The notes beneath the pieces are model-generated. The model was given only the letters and a program-made list of their open reading frames with translations, was not told the DNA's origin and did not search any database. DNA of 64,000 nucleotides, taken from the NCBI RefSeq assembly GCF_000145275.1, contig NC_014393.1, forward strand, positions 2,604,001 through 2,668,000. The letters are read 5' to 3'. The stretch comes from Clostridium cellulovorans 743B. Lineage in GTDB: Bacteria; Bacillota; Clostridia; Clostridiales; Clostridiaceae. Below are positions 36,900 through 46,101 of the stretch, one piece after another. Made by a program: the position numbers and the translations under genes. Positions within the stretch are counted from its first letter, which is position 1. The number at the start of each line of letters is the position of its first letter.

Positions 36900-37600
36900 T
36901 ACTTTGTACCACCTTTTTTTATTATCATCGTTGTAAAATAACTATTTTCTCTTTCCAAATCTACTTTTCCAATGTATTCATCTTCAAATCCGCATTTACT
37001 AGCTACTAGTGCACTGTAATCTTTAAAATTTTCTTCTAAGCATTGATTAATATTTTTAATACTTCCAGCAGCTTTCATCATTACGACGTTATCATAGCTT
37101 CTAAAAATTTCAGCAAGATTTGTATTATCCTTTACTGCTGGTATTATAGCAAGGGTTTCATTACCTTCTGCTAAGGAAATTTGGGCTTTAGCAGCTATTG
37201 CACTAAATGAAGTAATTCCTGGTATTATCTCAGTTAAGTATCCTGCTTCCTTTATAGAATTATTTATATACATATAAGTACTATAAATAGATACATCCCC
37301 CAGAGTAATCATAGCAATATCTTTACCCTCTTTTAGTTTATCCTTAATCAAGTTTATTGCATTTTTTCTTGATGCTTCCCTTTTTTCTTTATTTTTATCC
37401 ATAGAAAATTCCACTTCTAGAATTTCCTTTTCCTTAATATCAATAATCTCTTTTATAATGTTTAATGCTGTACTATCCTCGCCAATAGACTTCACAGGAA
37501 CAGCTATAATAGGTACTTGGTCTAAAATCCTTTTCGCTTTTATAGTCATAAGTTCTGCTTCTCCTGGTCCGACACCAACACCGTAGAGTTTTCCTTCCAT
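36899..37600 (-). CDS. cbiL: Cobalt-factor II C20-methyltransferase
   Basis: Product of 233 aa with AAGGAG before ATG. LYGVGVGPGEAELMTIKAKR, VEFSMDKNKEKREASRKNA, ITLGDVSIYSTYMYI and EIIPGITSFSAIAAKAQISLA are typical of CbiL/CobI. It adds the second corrin-specific methyl group. Confidence 0.95.
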   Translation of the reverse strand: MEGKLYGVGVGPGEAELMTIKAKRILDQVPIIAVPVKSIGEDSTALNIIKEIIDIKEKEILEVEFSMDKNKEKREASRKNAINLIKDKLKEGKDIAMITLGDVSIYSTYMYINNSIKEAGYLTEIIPGITSFSAIAAKAQISLAEGNETLAIIPAVKDNTNLAEIFRSYDNVVMMKAAGSIKNINQCLEENFKDYSALVASKCGFEDEYIGKVDLERENSYFTTMIIKKGGTK

Positions 37601-37666
37601 CTTTACCGCTCCTTAGATATATTTAAAACCTTTATTATTTGGATTTCTTATCATTGCACTTTGCAC

Positions 37667-38881
37667 CTATACTGAATTTAATGTAGCACTTATTAAGTGC
37701 ACTGGATTATTGGCTTCCATTAAGGTATATTTTCCAAGCTTTCTACTTTCACTTATAGAAACTTGTGTAACTTCAAAATCAGAAAAATCTTCTTTCACTA
37801 GAAGTGATGAAGCTAGTGACAAGGTTTCTATTGTTACAGCGGAAATAACGATTCGTATACTCTTTTTAAAACTTCTTAGAATATCAATTATTGCTTCAAT
37901 CTCACCATTAGCACCACCTATAAAAACAACATCTGGTATTGGTAAGTCTTTTATAACATCAATTGCTCTTCCTTCATGAATGATTAAGTTAGCCTCAAGG
38001 TTAAATTTCTCTCTATTTTTATAAATTAGCTCCAGTGCTTTTTTCTTCATCTCAATCGCATGAACTTGTCCGAAATGGCATTGCCTTGCTACTTCTACAG
38101 CGATACTTCCAGTACCAGCACCAATATCCCAAACAATATTATCCTGAGATAGTTTTAATTTATGTATAGCTATTAATCTAACATTTTCTTTAGTCATCGG
38201 CGTATCATCCCTTATAAAGTCTTTATCACTTAAAAAACCTTGCATTAAAACTTTTTGAGGATTATTATTTATTATCATTACCGCTGTTAAGGAGTCATAA
38301 TTCTTCTCTACAATTTCATTTGGAAAACCAATATTTATTAGCTCATCTTCATAAGATAGTCTTGATCCTACGCAAATTTTAACGTGATTAATACCATAGC
38401 TCAAAAGACTATTACAAATCCAACTTGGATTATTAACGCTACTACATAATACGAAAGTTTTTTTATTTTCTGAAACAGCCATAGCTAAGCTACCACTAGT
38501 TACTTCTAAACCATGGGCACTTACAATTTTAACATCTTCAATAGTTTCTCCAATTCTCGCTCCCAGAAGCTGCATAGAACTTATTCCAGGGACTATATCT
38601 ATCTCTATATCTTTTAAATTATTTTTTATGGTATTGAAAAGACTATGAAGTAAAGGATCACCAGAAACCAAAACGGCTACAGCTCCCTTTAAAGCTAAAC
38701 TATCTATTAAATCTAAAGTTTCTTTAATATTGCCCATAAAAAAAGTATTCTTTTTATTAAATAAGTTTTTATAGCGCTTTGAAACAACTATGTAATCAGC
38801 ATTTTCAATTACTTCTTTTGCAGCTATGGAAAGATATTTTATATCTCCAGGTCCCAATCCAACTACTGTTACCTTTTTCAT
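37667..38881 (-). CDS. cbiET: Cobalt-precorrin-7 methyltransferase / precorrin-6B decarboxylase fusion (CbiE-CbiT)
   Basis: Product of 404 aa. Residues about 1-205 are the CbiE tetrapyrrole methylase (VTVVGLGPGDIKYLSIAAK, AVLVSGDPLLHSL, DIVPGISSMQLLGARIG). Residues about 215-404 are CbiT (RDDTPMTKENVRLIAIHKL, VWDIGAGTGSIAVEVARQ, DVVFIGGANGEIEAII). The fusion, like CobL, methylates C5 and C15 and decarboxylates the C12 acetate. It overlaps cbiD by 4 bases. Confidence 0.95.
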   Translation of the reverse strand: MKKVTVVGLGPGDIKYLSIAAKEVIENADYIVVSKRYKNLFNKKNTFFMGNIKETLDLIDSLALKGAVAVLVSGDPLLHSLFNTIKNNLKDIEIDIVPGISSMQLLGARIGETIEDVKIVSAHGLEVTSGSLAMAVSENKKTFVLCSSVNNPSWICNSLLSYGINHVKICVGSRLSYEDELINIGFPNEIVEKNYDSLTAVMIINNNPQKVLMQGFLSDKDFIRDDTPMTKENVRLIAIHKLKLSQDNIVWDIGAGTGSIAVEVARQCHFGQVHAIEMKKKALELIYKNREKFNLEANLIIHEGRAIDVIKDLPIPDVVFIGGANGEIEAIIDILRSFKKSIRIVISAVTIETLSLASSLLVKEDFSDFEVTQVSISESRKLGKYTLMEANNPVHLISATLNSV

Positions 38882-39954
38882 TGTTCCAACTCCTTTAAAA
38901 CACGATGATAATTATTACTTTTAGCCAAAATCGTGCTATCATTCTCTAAAAATACTACAGCCACTTCAATCTTATTATGTGTTCTTAAAATACAATTCTT
39001 TGAAGCCTCCTCAACTATATCTTGCCACATATTATGTAAATTATATTTCTTTGCAATCCTTATGGCTTCGCTAATGTTGGGGCTGTTATAAAGCTCTAAT
39101 ATTGCATCTCTATCTGCTCCTTTTAAAGCAGCAACAGTGCATAAAATTTCACGGCGTCCTTCAGCAACATGACTATGTGTATTCATAATATTTGCTGCAA
39201 GTTTTATAAGTTTTCCTCCAAAACCCCAAATTAAAATATGTTTATAACCTAATTCTTCTGCTACATCAAGCATAGCTCCAATATAATTGCTTACATGGGT
39301 AATCCATTTTATCCTTATATTTAGTTGGTTTAATGATTTCTCACCAGAAGCTCCTATGACAAAACACATAGAATCAGTTCCTTGAGCTTTTTTCATCTGT
39401 AATTCTAATGCTATAGAATCCTTCATAGCTTCTTCACTCATAGGTCTTACAATGCCAGTAGTGCCAATGATAGATAAACCTCCCACTATGCCCATCTTAG
39501 GATTAAAAGTCTTCTTTGCAACTTCCTCTCCACCGGAAATAGATATGGTTACTTCTGCGCATTTATCACCAATAATCTTTCTTAATTCATCTTCAATCTG
39601 TTTTCTAGGAACTGGATTAATGGCTGGTTCACCTTTCTGTACCTTTAGCCCATCTACAGTAACAATGCCAACACCTTCTCCAGCTTTGTAAGTTATTAGT
39701 CCATTTTCATTAAAAATTCTCACTTTCGATATAATCATCATCTTATCAGTTACATCAGGGTCATCTCCTGCATCTTTAATAACACCGCAACAACCATTAT
39801 TTAATTTCTTGATTTCCAGTTCTATCTCATAACCAGCTGGAACTATAACTTTCACAGAACTAGGACAATTTCCTGTGCTTTGCCATAATGCAACTGCTTT
39901 AGTTGCAGCAGCAGCACAAGTTCCTGTTGTTATACCTTTTCTTAGTATCTTCAT
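38878..39954 (-). CDS. cbiD: Cobalt-precorrin-5B C1-methyltransferase
   Basis: Product of 358 aa, first gene after the riboswitch, with AAAGGAA before ATG. RKGITTGTCAAAATKAVALW, KDAGDDPDVTD, TVDGLKVQKGEPAINPVPR, GGLSIIGTTGIVRPMSEEA and the C-terminal NTHSHVAEGRREI are CbiD hallmarks. Confidence 0.97.
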   Translation of the reverse strand: MKILRKGITTGTCAAAATKAVALWQSTGNCPSSVKVIVPAGYEIELEIKKLNNGCCGVIKDAGDDPDVTDKMMIISKVRIFNENGLITYKAGEGVGIVTVDGLKVQKGEPAINPVPRKQIEDELRKIIGDKCAEVTISISGGEEVAKKTFNPKMGIVGGLSIIGTTGIVRPMSEEAMKDSIALELQMKKAQGTDSMCFVIGASGEKSLNQLNIRIKWITHVSNYIGAMLDVAEELGYKHILIWGFGGKLIKLAANIMNTHSHVAEGRREILCTVAALKGADRDAILELYNSPNISEAIRIAKKYNLHNMWQDIVEEASKNCILRTHNKIEVAVVFLENDSTILAKSNNYHRVLKELEQ

Positions 39955-40042
39955 ATAGATTTCCTTTTTCTTTGATTATTTATATTTAATTGTATAGCTA
40001 CATTAATTCTTAGAATCTATGGTCAATATATTTTTCTATTTT

Positions 40043-40089
40043 AAAAAATACAAAAGCCACACTTTTTCACCGATGCAAAAAAGTGCAGC
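40043..40089 (-). terminator. Intrinsic terminator of the cobalamin riboswitch
   Basis: On the minus strand GCTGCACTTTTT (from 40089) pairs with AAAAAGTGTGGC (to 40056), two G-T pairs, loop about ten bases, then TTTTGTATTTTTT. It sits between the riboswitch and cbiD, where premature termination would shut the operon when cobalamin is bound. Confidence 0.85.
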
Positions 40090-40244
40090 CCATTTTTACT
40101 GCCCTAATTGTAATTAATAAATACTAAATTTCTCTTTATTATTTCAGTCAATAATTTAGCTTAGACTAAATTTTGTGAAAATTATAAAGTAATATATATA
40201 AATCACAAGTATCTAATATCTATAAACCGTAGATTTTAGAATTC

Positions 40245-40416
40245 ACGTTCTTAAGCAGGTCTTCTGGCTTACGTATCATCATTAATATCAACCTTCCCAG
40301 AATATATTTCCAGTGGTATATTATGACATAACTCCTCGTTTACAGTGGCGGTACCGCGTGGGATCTTCACCCAACTTCCCTATTATCCTATAAATATTTA
40401 TAGAGGCACTTAAGAA
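40245..40416 (-). ncRNA. Cobalamin (B12) riboswitch
   Basis: The minus-strand leader contains the conserved core: GGGAAGTTGGGTGAAGATCCC, abbreviated here, then GGTACCGCCACTG with the B12-box GCCACTG, and the 3' block AGCCAGAAGACCTGC near 40256-40270. The closing P1 stem pairs TTCTTAAG-type ends near 40250 and 40412. Its position about 290 bases upstream of cbiD and followed by a terminator supports transcriptional control by adenosylcobalamin of the whole minus-strand operon. Confidence 0.95.
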
Positions 40417-40442
40417 ACTATTAAGTTTTTCCCTTTTATGAT

Positions 40443-40470
40443 ATTATACTGCAAATTAATAGTATGTCAA
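40443..40470 (-). promoter_or_regulatory. Promoter of the cobalamin operon
   Basis: On the minus strand TTGACA (40465-40470), a 16-base spacer and TATAAT (40443-40448), a full consensus sigma-A promoter. Transcription would begin about 20 bases before the riboswitch. Confidence 0.85.
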
Positions 40471-40645
40471 GATTTATAAACCATACAGAATGTAAATGAA
40501 TTGTAAGGATTTCATTTTCGATAAAAATTTGTAAAAAATATATCTATAATTTTAAATTCTATATGTCGCCTATTTTATAATAACGGTGTTTTTTCTAAAT
40601 ATAAAAGTTATATAATTACATCTATTCGTCGAAAAAAGAAATATC

Positions 40646-40674
40646 TTGACATTAAAACTATAAAAATACATAAT
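40646..40674 (+). promoter_or_regulatory. Promoter of the 26-residue-repeat gene
   Basis: TTGACA at 40646-40651, a 17-base spacer, and CATAAT at 40669-40674, five of six matches to the -10 consensus. It diverges from the cobalamin promoter, about 175 bases away. Confidence 0.75.
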
Positions 40675-40740
40675 AAAGTATAGAGTAAACGTTTCATAAT
40701 ACTATAAAATTCATATATGAAAAAGGTGGTTATAAATATT

Positions 40741-42132
40741 ATGGAGAACACTAATGAAGATATGAAGAGCAAAAATTCATATGATATGTATCAATTAAAT
40801 CAAATAAATTTGGGAAAGAAAGATAATTTGGACATATCAACTTATTGTAACCCTAAATTTAATGCATATCAAATGGATCAAATAAGAAAAGGCCTTTATG
40901 AACATTTAGATATTAGTTGGTATTGTTCATTGACTTTCACTTGGAGACAAATGGAGCAAATACGCCTTGGATTAAGAAAAGGTCTCGATGTTAAATATTA
41001 TGCAAAGCCTGAGTTTCACAGTTATAAGATGGAAGAAATAAGGCTTGGACTTGAAAAAGGTTTAGATGTGAAAATTTATGCAAAAGTAAGTTTAAATAGA
41101 TTTCAGATGGAAGAAATTCGATTAGGTCTTGAAAAAAATATCGATACCTCCATATATGCAAAAGAAGAATTTAAAAAGTATCAAATGGAACAAATACGTC
41201 TTGGACTCGAAAAAAAACTAAATGCGTCAATTTACGCTAAAGCTGAATTTTCTAGTTCCCAAATGGAAGAAATAAGACTTGGACTCGAAAAAGGTTTAGA
41301 TGTTTCTATATATGCAAAATACGAGTTTGATAATTATCAAATGCAAGTTATTAGAGTTGCTCTTGAAAAAGGTTTTGATGTTTTATATTATATAAAGCGA
41401 AAATTTAGTGTAGATCAGATTTATAGAATAATAAATGGATTAGAAAAAAGATTAAATGTATCATATTATGCAGACCCTAAATTTACTGTTTATCAAATGG
41501 ATAAAATAAGATTAGGTCTAGAAAAAGGTGTAGATGTTACATTATATAATAAACCTGAATATGACCAAGCTCAGATGAGACTTATTTTAATGGGCCTACA
41601 GAATGGCTTGCAAGTTGAGTTATACGCAAAATCGCAATTTGATATAAAAAGAATGAACTTAATATTACAAGGACTGCTAATGGGTTTAGAAGTTAGTTAC
41701 TATGCAAAGGAAGAGTTTAACTTAAAGCAAATGCAAGAAATATTTAAGGGATTAGAAGCAGGAATAGATGTGAGTTTATATGCAAAAGAAGAATTCTCAG
41801 AGTTTGATATGTTTAATATAAGACAAGACTTGGAAAGTGGAGATGATATCACCGAAATCTTAGATAGAATTGCTTTTGAACATAATGAATCCTACTCTCC
41901 TGAAGAATCTCACAACGACAACTTTAATGCAAACCCATTAAGTTATGATGAGGATTTTGGAATTTATTATGAGCCTCATAATATAGGAGAAGTAACTGGT
42001 ATTAATGCTCAAGATGAATATGTTTCTAAAGAAGTTTTAATTACAAAAGAAACTCAAATTTATGATTTAGGTCCTGATCCTGATAAAACCACCTATTGGA
42101 AGTGTGCGGATGATGGATATTATTCATTTTAA
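40741..42132 (+). CDS. Unknown protein made of thirteen 26-residue repeats
   Basis: Product of about 463 aa. I prefer the ATG at 40741 because AAAGGTGG lies 11 bases upstream; the ATG at 40717 has no site. I do not recognise a named family. Residues about 31-368 are thirteen 26-aa repeats of the form DVSIYAKPEFSSYQMEEIRL followed by GLEKGL. Conserved positions are Tyr-Ala, Phe, Gln-Met, Ile-Arg and Gly-Leu, suggesting a helical solenoid. Repeats 8, 10 and 11 are most divergent. The last 95 residues are acidic (HNESYSPEESHND, YDEDFGIYYEPHN) and end YWKCADDGYYSF. There is no signal peptide or membrane segment, so it is probably cytoplasmic and may bind a protein or nucleic acid; this is inference. 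Confidence 0.85.
   Translation: MENTNEDMKSKNSYDMYQLNQINLGKKDNLDISTYCNPKFNAYQMDQIRKGLYEHLDISWYCSLTFTWRQMEQIRLGLRKGLDVKYYAKPEFHSYKMEEIRLGLEKGLDVKIYAKVSLNRFQMEEIRLGLEKNIDTSIYAKEEFKKYQMEQIRLGLEKKLNASIYAKAEFSSSQMEEIRLGLEKGLDVSIYAKYEFDNYQMQVIRVALEKGFDVLYYIKRKFSVDQIYRIINGLEKRLNVSYYADPKFTVYQMDKIRLGLEKGVDVTLYNKPEYDQAQMRLILMGLQNGLQVELYAKSQFDIKRMNLILQGLLMGLEVSYYAKEEFNLKQMQEIFKGLEAGIDVSLYAKEEFSEFDMFNIRQDLESGDDITEILDRIAFEHNESYSPEESHNDNFNANPLSYDEDFGIYYEPHNIGEVTGINAQDEYVSKEVLITKETQIYDLGPDPDKTTYWKCADDGYYSF
40831..41844 (+). repeat. Thirteen tandem 78-bp coding repeats
   Basis: Thirteen contiguous units of 78 bases encode the 26-residue repeats of the gene at 40741, with a partial unit just before. Protein conservation is clearer than nucleotide identity, so the array is old. 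Confidence 0.9.
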
Positions 42133-42241
42133 TTATTATACTATCCTAATTTTATGTATTGTATAAGGTAAACATAAACATTTTTATATTCTTAATATAG
42201 AATCAATTCTGGAACTTATATAATTATTCTTATGAATATGT

Positions 42242-42289
42242 AAAAACCTCTGATTAATAGGAAAAGCCTCCTAACACTCAGGGGTTTTT
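42242..42289 (+). terminator. Intrinsic terminator after the repeat gene
   Basis: AAAAACCTCTGA (42242-42253) pairs with TCAGGGGTTTTT (42278-42289). A and T runs on both sides allow it to serve the convergent nitroreductase gene as well. Confidence 0.8.
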
Positions 42290-42343
42290 ACGTATTTAAA
42301 TACACTAAGCTAAATTTCAGAGTATTATTGATTATAACCGAGT

Positions 42344-43147
42344 CTAGATAACTTCCCATTTAATGACATTAACTTCTTCTTTCGTCCACTTTCCATTGAT
42401 TCCTTGTTCTTTTAAGGTCATATCAAAATGGCACATTGCTATACCTATATCCACACACTCTAAACCATAATGTCTTCCTTCCGCTATATGAAAATAAAAA
42501 CTATCATCTACCTTAATAATTCTCCAAGGTTGTTTATTCATAGCTGAAGGCGCTTTTCTAACCATTTCTAACGCTTGAGAATACTTCCCTGCATCTTCTT
42601 TTTTTAATGGTTTGCTTAAATTTCTATCAAAAAACAATTCATTCCAAAGCTTTCTATTTTTAGAACCTGCAACTGCTACCATAGCCTTTTCCATAAAGGA
42701 TTTCTTTTCTCTAGGATATCCTAATGGACTTACAATTAAAATTATCTCATTTTCTTTTAAGTTAACAGCTTTAGCAAAGTTACTCTTGTTAAATGTTCCT
42801 CCCATCCAACAAGAACCGATACCTAAAGACGTGCAGTATAGTATAAAGGATTCAACTTCGTAGCCAAGTTCAACTTTATCTTGTTCTTGACTTTCTTGTT
42901 CTAAAATACAAACTAAATATGAAGTTGCACCTTTAACAACACCGTATGTTCCAAGTTTTAAATCCTTGGTAGTATCGAAATCCATATCGACAAACGCATA
43001 ACGAATTTTCCCTTTGAAAGGGCCATCTAAATTTTTTAGATAACTTATAAGCTTTTCTTTTACATCTGCCTCGAGCTTTCCCTTATATCCTCTTACAGAA
43101 GTTCTTTCTTCAATAATCTCATTAATTGGTTTGTTATACAAAATCAT
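42344..43147 (-). CDS. Nitroreductase-family protein
   Basis: Product of 267 aa with AGGAG before ATG. IIEERTSVRGYKGK matches the FMN phosphate-binding N terminus of nitroreductases, GIGSCWMGGTFNKSNFAKAV and LIVSPLGYPREKKS the later part, and RKAPSAMNKQPWRII a second FMN-contacting segment. It resembles the two-lobed 'putative TM nitroreductase' group, although no real membrane segment is seen. An NAD(P)H flavin reductase role is likely; the substrate is unknown. Monocistronic. Confidence 0.8.
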   Translation of the reverse strand: MILYNKPINEIIEERTSVRGYKGKLEADVKEKLISYLKNLDGPFKGKIRYAFVDMDFDTTKDLKLGTYGVVKGATSYLVCILEQESQEQDKVELGYEVESFILYCTSLGIGSCWMGGTFNKSNFAKAVNLKENEIILIVSPLGYPREKKSFMEKAMVAVAGSKNRKLWNELFFDRNLSKPLKKEDAGKYSQALEMVRKAPSAMNKQPWRIIKVDDSFYFHIAEGRHYGLECVDIGIAMCHFDMTLKEQGINGKWTKEEVNVIKWEVI

Positions 43148-43246
43148 ACTATCAGCTCCTAAACCATATCATATGCAATAATTCTATCATTAAACTAGTA
43201 ACCATTAAAATATATTTCTAAAATTAGCTTCTACTAATTTTATCTT

Positions 43247-44293
43247 TTATTCAAATTCTTTCGGTAACGTAACAGTAAAGGTCGTACCTTTACCATACTT
43301 TGTTTTAAAATAAATAGTTCCATTACAGATTTCAATTATTCTTTTCACTATCGCAAGTCCTAGTCCGTTACCTTCCTTTGAATGTGAAGTATCTCCTTGA
43401 TAAAACTTCTCAAAAACATGGTTTTCTATTTCTTCTGAAATTCCAATACCTTGATCAGCTATTTCTACGATAACTGATGAGGGATTGTCTTTCAACTTAA
43501 CGCTTATAGTTCCATTGTCATAAGAAAATTTAATAGCATTCCCAAGAATATTTACCCATATTTGTTGAATTAACTCTTCATCTCCTATATAATTAACTTT
43601 CTCTAAATTAATTTCTAACTCTAAATTTTTTAGAGACCATTGGTCTTCTAATAGTAAAAGTGTTTTTCTTAATTGCTCATCCAGAGAAAAGATTACTCTA
43701 TTTTTAGAAATCATTTGAGAATCTAATCGAGATAATCTTAAGATATTTGTAGATAAATTACTGAGCCTCTTTGTTTCCTCTATTATGATATCTGTATATT
43801 CATCAAATTTAGTTTCAGGTAGACTTTTGTCCTTAATTATTTCAACAAATCCTTGAATAGATGCAATAGGTGTTTTAAATTCATGAGAAACATTAACTAT
43901 AAAATCTTTCTGGAGATATTCAATATTTTTCAATTCCTTTGCCATTAAATTGAAGTTCTTAGCTAGGATACCTAGTTCATCCTCACTATCATAAAGAATA
44001 TTTATGTCAAAGTTTCCCTTTGCAATTTCTTTGGTGCTTTCGCTTAACTTCTTTAATGGCTTTATAATGAGTTTTGTTACAAAAAACACAAGTATAGAAC
44101 CGATTAAAGCACAAATCACTAGTGTTATTGATAAAAGTAATGTTTCCTTCAAATTATCATTAATATAATGTAGTTTAGATAAACTATAATTTAACATAAG
44201 AGAGATTCCAAAAGAAGTTACACAAGAAAAGCATAATATACCTATAAATATTAAAGTAAACTTAGTTCTAATTGATTTTGAAAATACATTCAT
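43247..44293 (-). CDS. Sensor histidine kinase
   Basis: Product of 348 aa. Two membrane helices (about 11-35 and 51-75) flank a very short outer loop of about 15 residues, so it probably senses the membrane or an intramembrane signal. HAMP domain about 72-125, phospho-acceptor His137 in VNVSHEFKTPIASIQG, N box NILGNAIKFSYDNG, G boxes DQGIGISEE and GNGLGLAIVKRI. The start overlaps the regulator stop, so it pairs with the regulator at 44290. Confidence 0.92.
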   Translation of the reverse strand: MNVFSKSIRTKFTLIFIGILCFSCVTSFGISLMLNYSLSKLHYINDNLKETLLLSITLVICALIGSILVFFVTKLIIKPLKKLSESTKEIAKGNFDINILYDSEDELGILAKNFNLMAKELKNIEYLQKDFIVNVSHEFKTPIASIQGFVEIIKDKSLPETKFDEYTDIIIEETKRLSNLSTNILRLSRLDSQMISKNRVIFSLDEQLRKTLLLLEDQWSLKNLELEINLEKVNYIGDEELIQQIWVNILGNAIKFSYDNGTISVKLKDNPSSVIVEIADQGIGISEEIENHVFEKFYQGDTSHSKEGNGLGLAIVKRIIEICNGTIYFKTKYGKGTTFTVTLPKEFE

Positions 44294-44964
44294 ACATACT
44301 TCTCCGCTTTATATCCTAATCCTCTAATTGTTATTATTTTAAACTCATCAATATGTTCAAATTTTTTTCGAAGTTTCTTGATATGGCTATCAACGGTTCT
44401 CTCATCAATGTCTACATCCATTCCCCAAATTTCATCCATTAATTGTTGACGAGTAAAAATTTTTTTTGGATAACTTAAAAGTTTAAATAATAAATAAAAT
44501 TCTTTTTTGGGTAGTTCATATACAGTATCCTTAGTAGTTATAGAAAGAGTATCATAATTTAAAACTATATCTCCAATTTGAAGCTTGTGCTCTGATACGA
44601 TTTTTGAGCGCCTAAGCAAAGCAGCAACTCTTAAAACCATCTCATTCAAATTAATAGGTTTTACCATATAATCATCAGCACCAAATAAAAAACCTTTTTC
44701 CTTATCTTCATAACTTTCTCTAGCTGTAATCATTAAAATAGGCATGTTATACTGAGATTCCCTTAAACTCATAGTTAGTTCATATCCGTCCATATTTGGC
44801 ATCATTATATCACTAATAATTAGATCTATATGATAGCTATCAAGAATCTGTAATGCCTTTATTCCATCTTCTGCATCAAAAATTTTATAGCCCTCCTTCT
44901 CAAGGCGAGCTATCATAAGCTTTCTTATATTTGTATTATCTTCTACAATCAGTACATGAAACAT
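44290..44964 (-). CDS. OmpR-family response regulator
   Basis: Product of 224 aa. Receiver domain with phospho-acceptor Asp52 (LIISDIMMPNMDGYEL), Thr in ILMITA and Lys in DDYMVKPINLNEMV. The winged-helix DNA-binding domain is about 125-224 (YELPKKEFYLLFKLLSYP, DERTVDSHIKKLRKKF, ITIRGLGYK). It lies in an operon with a flavodoxin and a radical SAM gene, whose promoter carries direct repeats spaced by 11 bases. Confidence 0.93.
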   Translation of the reverse strand: MFHVLIVEDNTNIRKLMIARLEKEGYKIFDAEDGIKALQILDSYHIDLIISDIMMPNMDGYELTMSLRESQYNMPILMITARESYEDKEKGFLFGADDYMVKPINLNEMVLRVAALLRRSKIVSEHKLQIGDIVLNYDTLSITTKDTVYELPKKEFYLLFKLLSYPKKIFTRQQLMDEIWGMDVDIDERTVDSHIKKLRKKFEHIDEFKIITIRGLGYKAEKYV

Positions 44965-44984
44965 TTTAAGTCTTTCATTCCTCT

Positions 44985-46076
44985 CTAAAGGTTCATAAGT
45001 TCTTTTACTTCTTGCTCCTTTTCAAAAAGAACGCAGCCGCCTGCATGTTCAGAAAGAAGCATTCCTGATTTATTTAGCTTATCAAACAAAGGCGAATTTA
45101 TCGCTTCTCTTAACGTACATTCTGCTAAATTAGTATCCGAATATGGTGAAAATGGGCATGGTTCCGCAGAGCCATCAACACTTATATGAAAAAATCCCCT
45201 ACCTGCGGCTAGACAACCACCAGAATATTTTTCGTCACCAGGAAAAGACAGAAAAATAGCATCTTTATATTCATCTCTAAGCTTTTGCTGCTCATCCTCT
45301 AAAATTTTGCGTTCTCTATTGCCTGGTGCTAGGTTTTGCGTTCCATCTGACACAGGAACATATTCGACAAAAATCATCGCTTTACATCCCTTTTTATATA
45401 ACTTATTGAAGAATGCTTTACTTGTCACAGTACTAAGATTTTCTTTAGTTACAGTAACTGATGAACCAAATAATATTCCTTTTTCCTTTAGTTTATTCAT
45501 TACTTCCATCAACATTTTATAGGTTCCTATACCGCGTCTTCTATCAGTTTGCTCCTCATTTCCTTCTATACTTAATATAGGAACGAGATTTCTATTTTTA
45601 TCAAATAACTTTATATATTCATCATTAATCATTGTTCCATTAGTGAAAATAGGAAACATAATTTCTTTTATTTCAGCTGCTTTCTCAATTATATCTCTTT
45701 GCATTAATGGTTCACCACCTGCAAGGAGTATAAATGAAATTCCAAGTTCTTTAGCTTCATTAAAAATTCCAGACCATCTTTCAGAAGGCAATTGTATTTT
45801 ATGGATATCTTCTCCACAGGACTTATTAGCTCTTGCATAACAACCCTTGCAAAATAAATTACAACTGCTTGTTATGCTGGCAATTAGAAATCCTGGGATG
45901 TTTTCACCAATATCTATGAATTCCATTCTTTTCTTTTTAGCTTCTTTACTTGCTAAAGCATACTTTAGGATAAAAGCTGTTTCCTTTGGATTTTTAAAGG
46001 ACGCTTTTACTATTCCCTTTACAACATTTTCAATACCATTACTCATATATTCAGCTAAATTAAAATTCTCTCTCAT
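44985..46076 (-). CDS. Radical SAM/SPASM-type protein
   Basis: Product of 363 aa with AGGAG before ATG. The 4Fe-4S/SAM motif is CNLFCKGCY (Cys72, 76, 79), followed by ILLAGGEPLM and IFTNGTMINDEYI. A cysteine-rich C terminus (GGCLAAGRGFFHISV, AEPCPFSP, GGCVLFEKE) suggests an auxiliary cluster as in SPASM proteins. Those often modify peptides or activate enzymes, but no precursor peptide gene is seen nearby. The flavodoxin upstream could supply electrons. Substrate unknown. Confidence 0.85.
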   Translation of the reverse strand: MRENFNLAEYMSNGIENVVKGIVKASFKNPKETAFILKYALASKEAKKKRMEFIDIGENIPGFLIASITSSCNLFCKGCYARANKSCGEDIHKIQLPSERWSGIFNEAKELGISFILLAGGEPLMQRDIIEKAAEIKEIMFPIFTNGTMINDEYIKLFDKNRNLVPILSIEGNEEQTDRRRGIGTYKMLMEVMNKLKEKGILFGSSVTVTKENLSTVTSKAFFNKLYKKGCKAMIFVEYVPVSDGTQNLAPGNRERKILEDEQQKLRDEYKDAIFLSFPGDEKYSGGCLAAGRGFFHISVDGSAEPCPFSPYSDTNLAECTLREAINSPLFDKLNKSGMLLSEHAGGCVLFEKEQEVKELMNL

Positions 46077-46101
46077 TTCTTTACTCCTATATCCATGATA
46101 A

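Noticed and set aside
40831..41844. Regular 78-bp repeats that might suggest a CRISPR or DNA-level array
   Set aside because: The repeats are in one open frame and conserved as protein rather than as DNA; no spacers.
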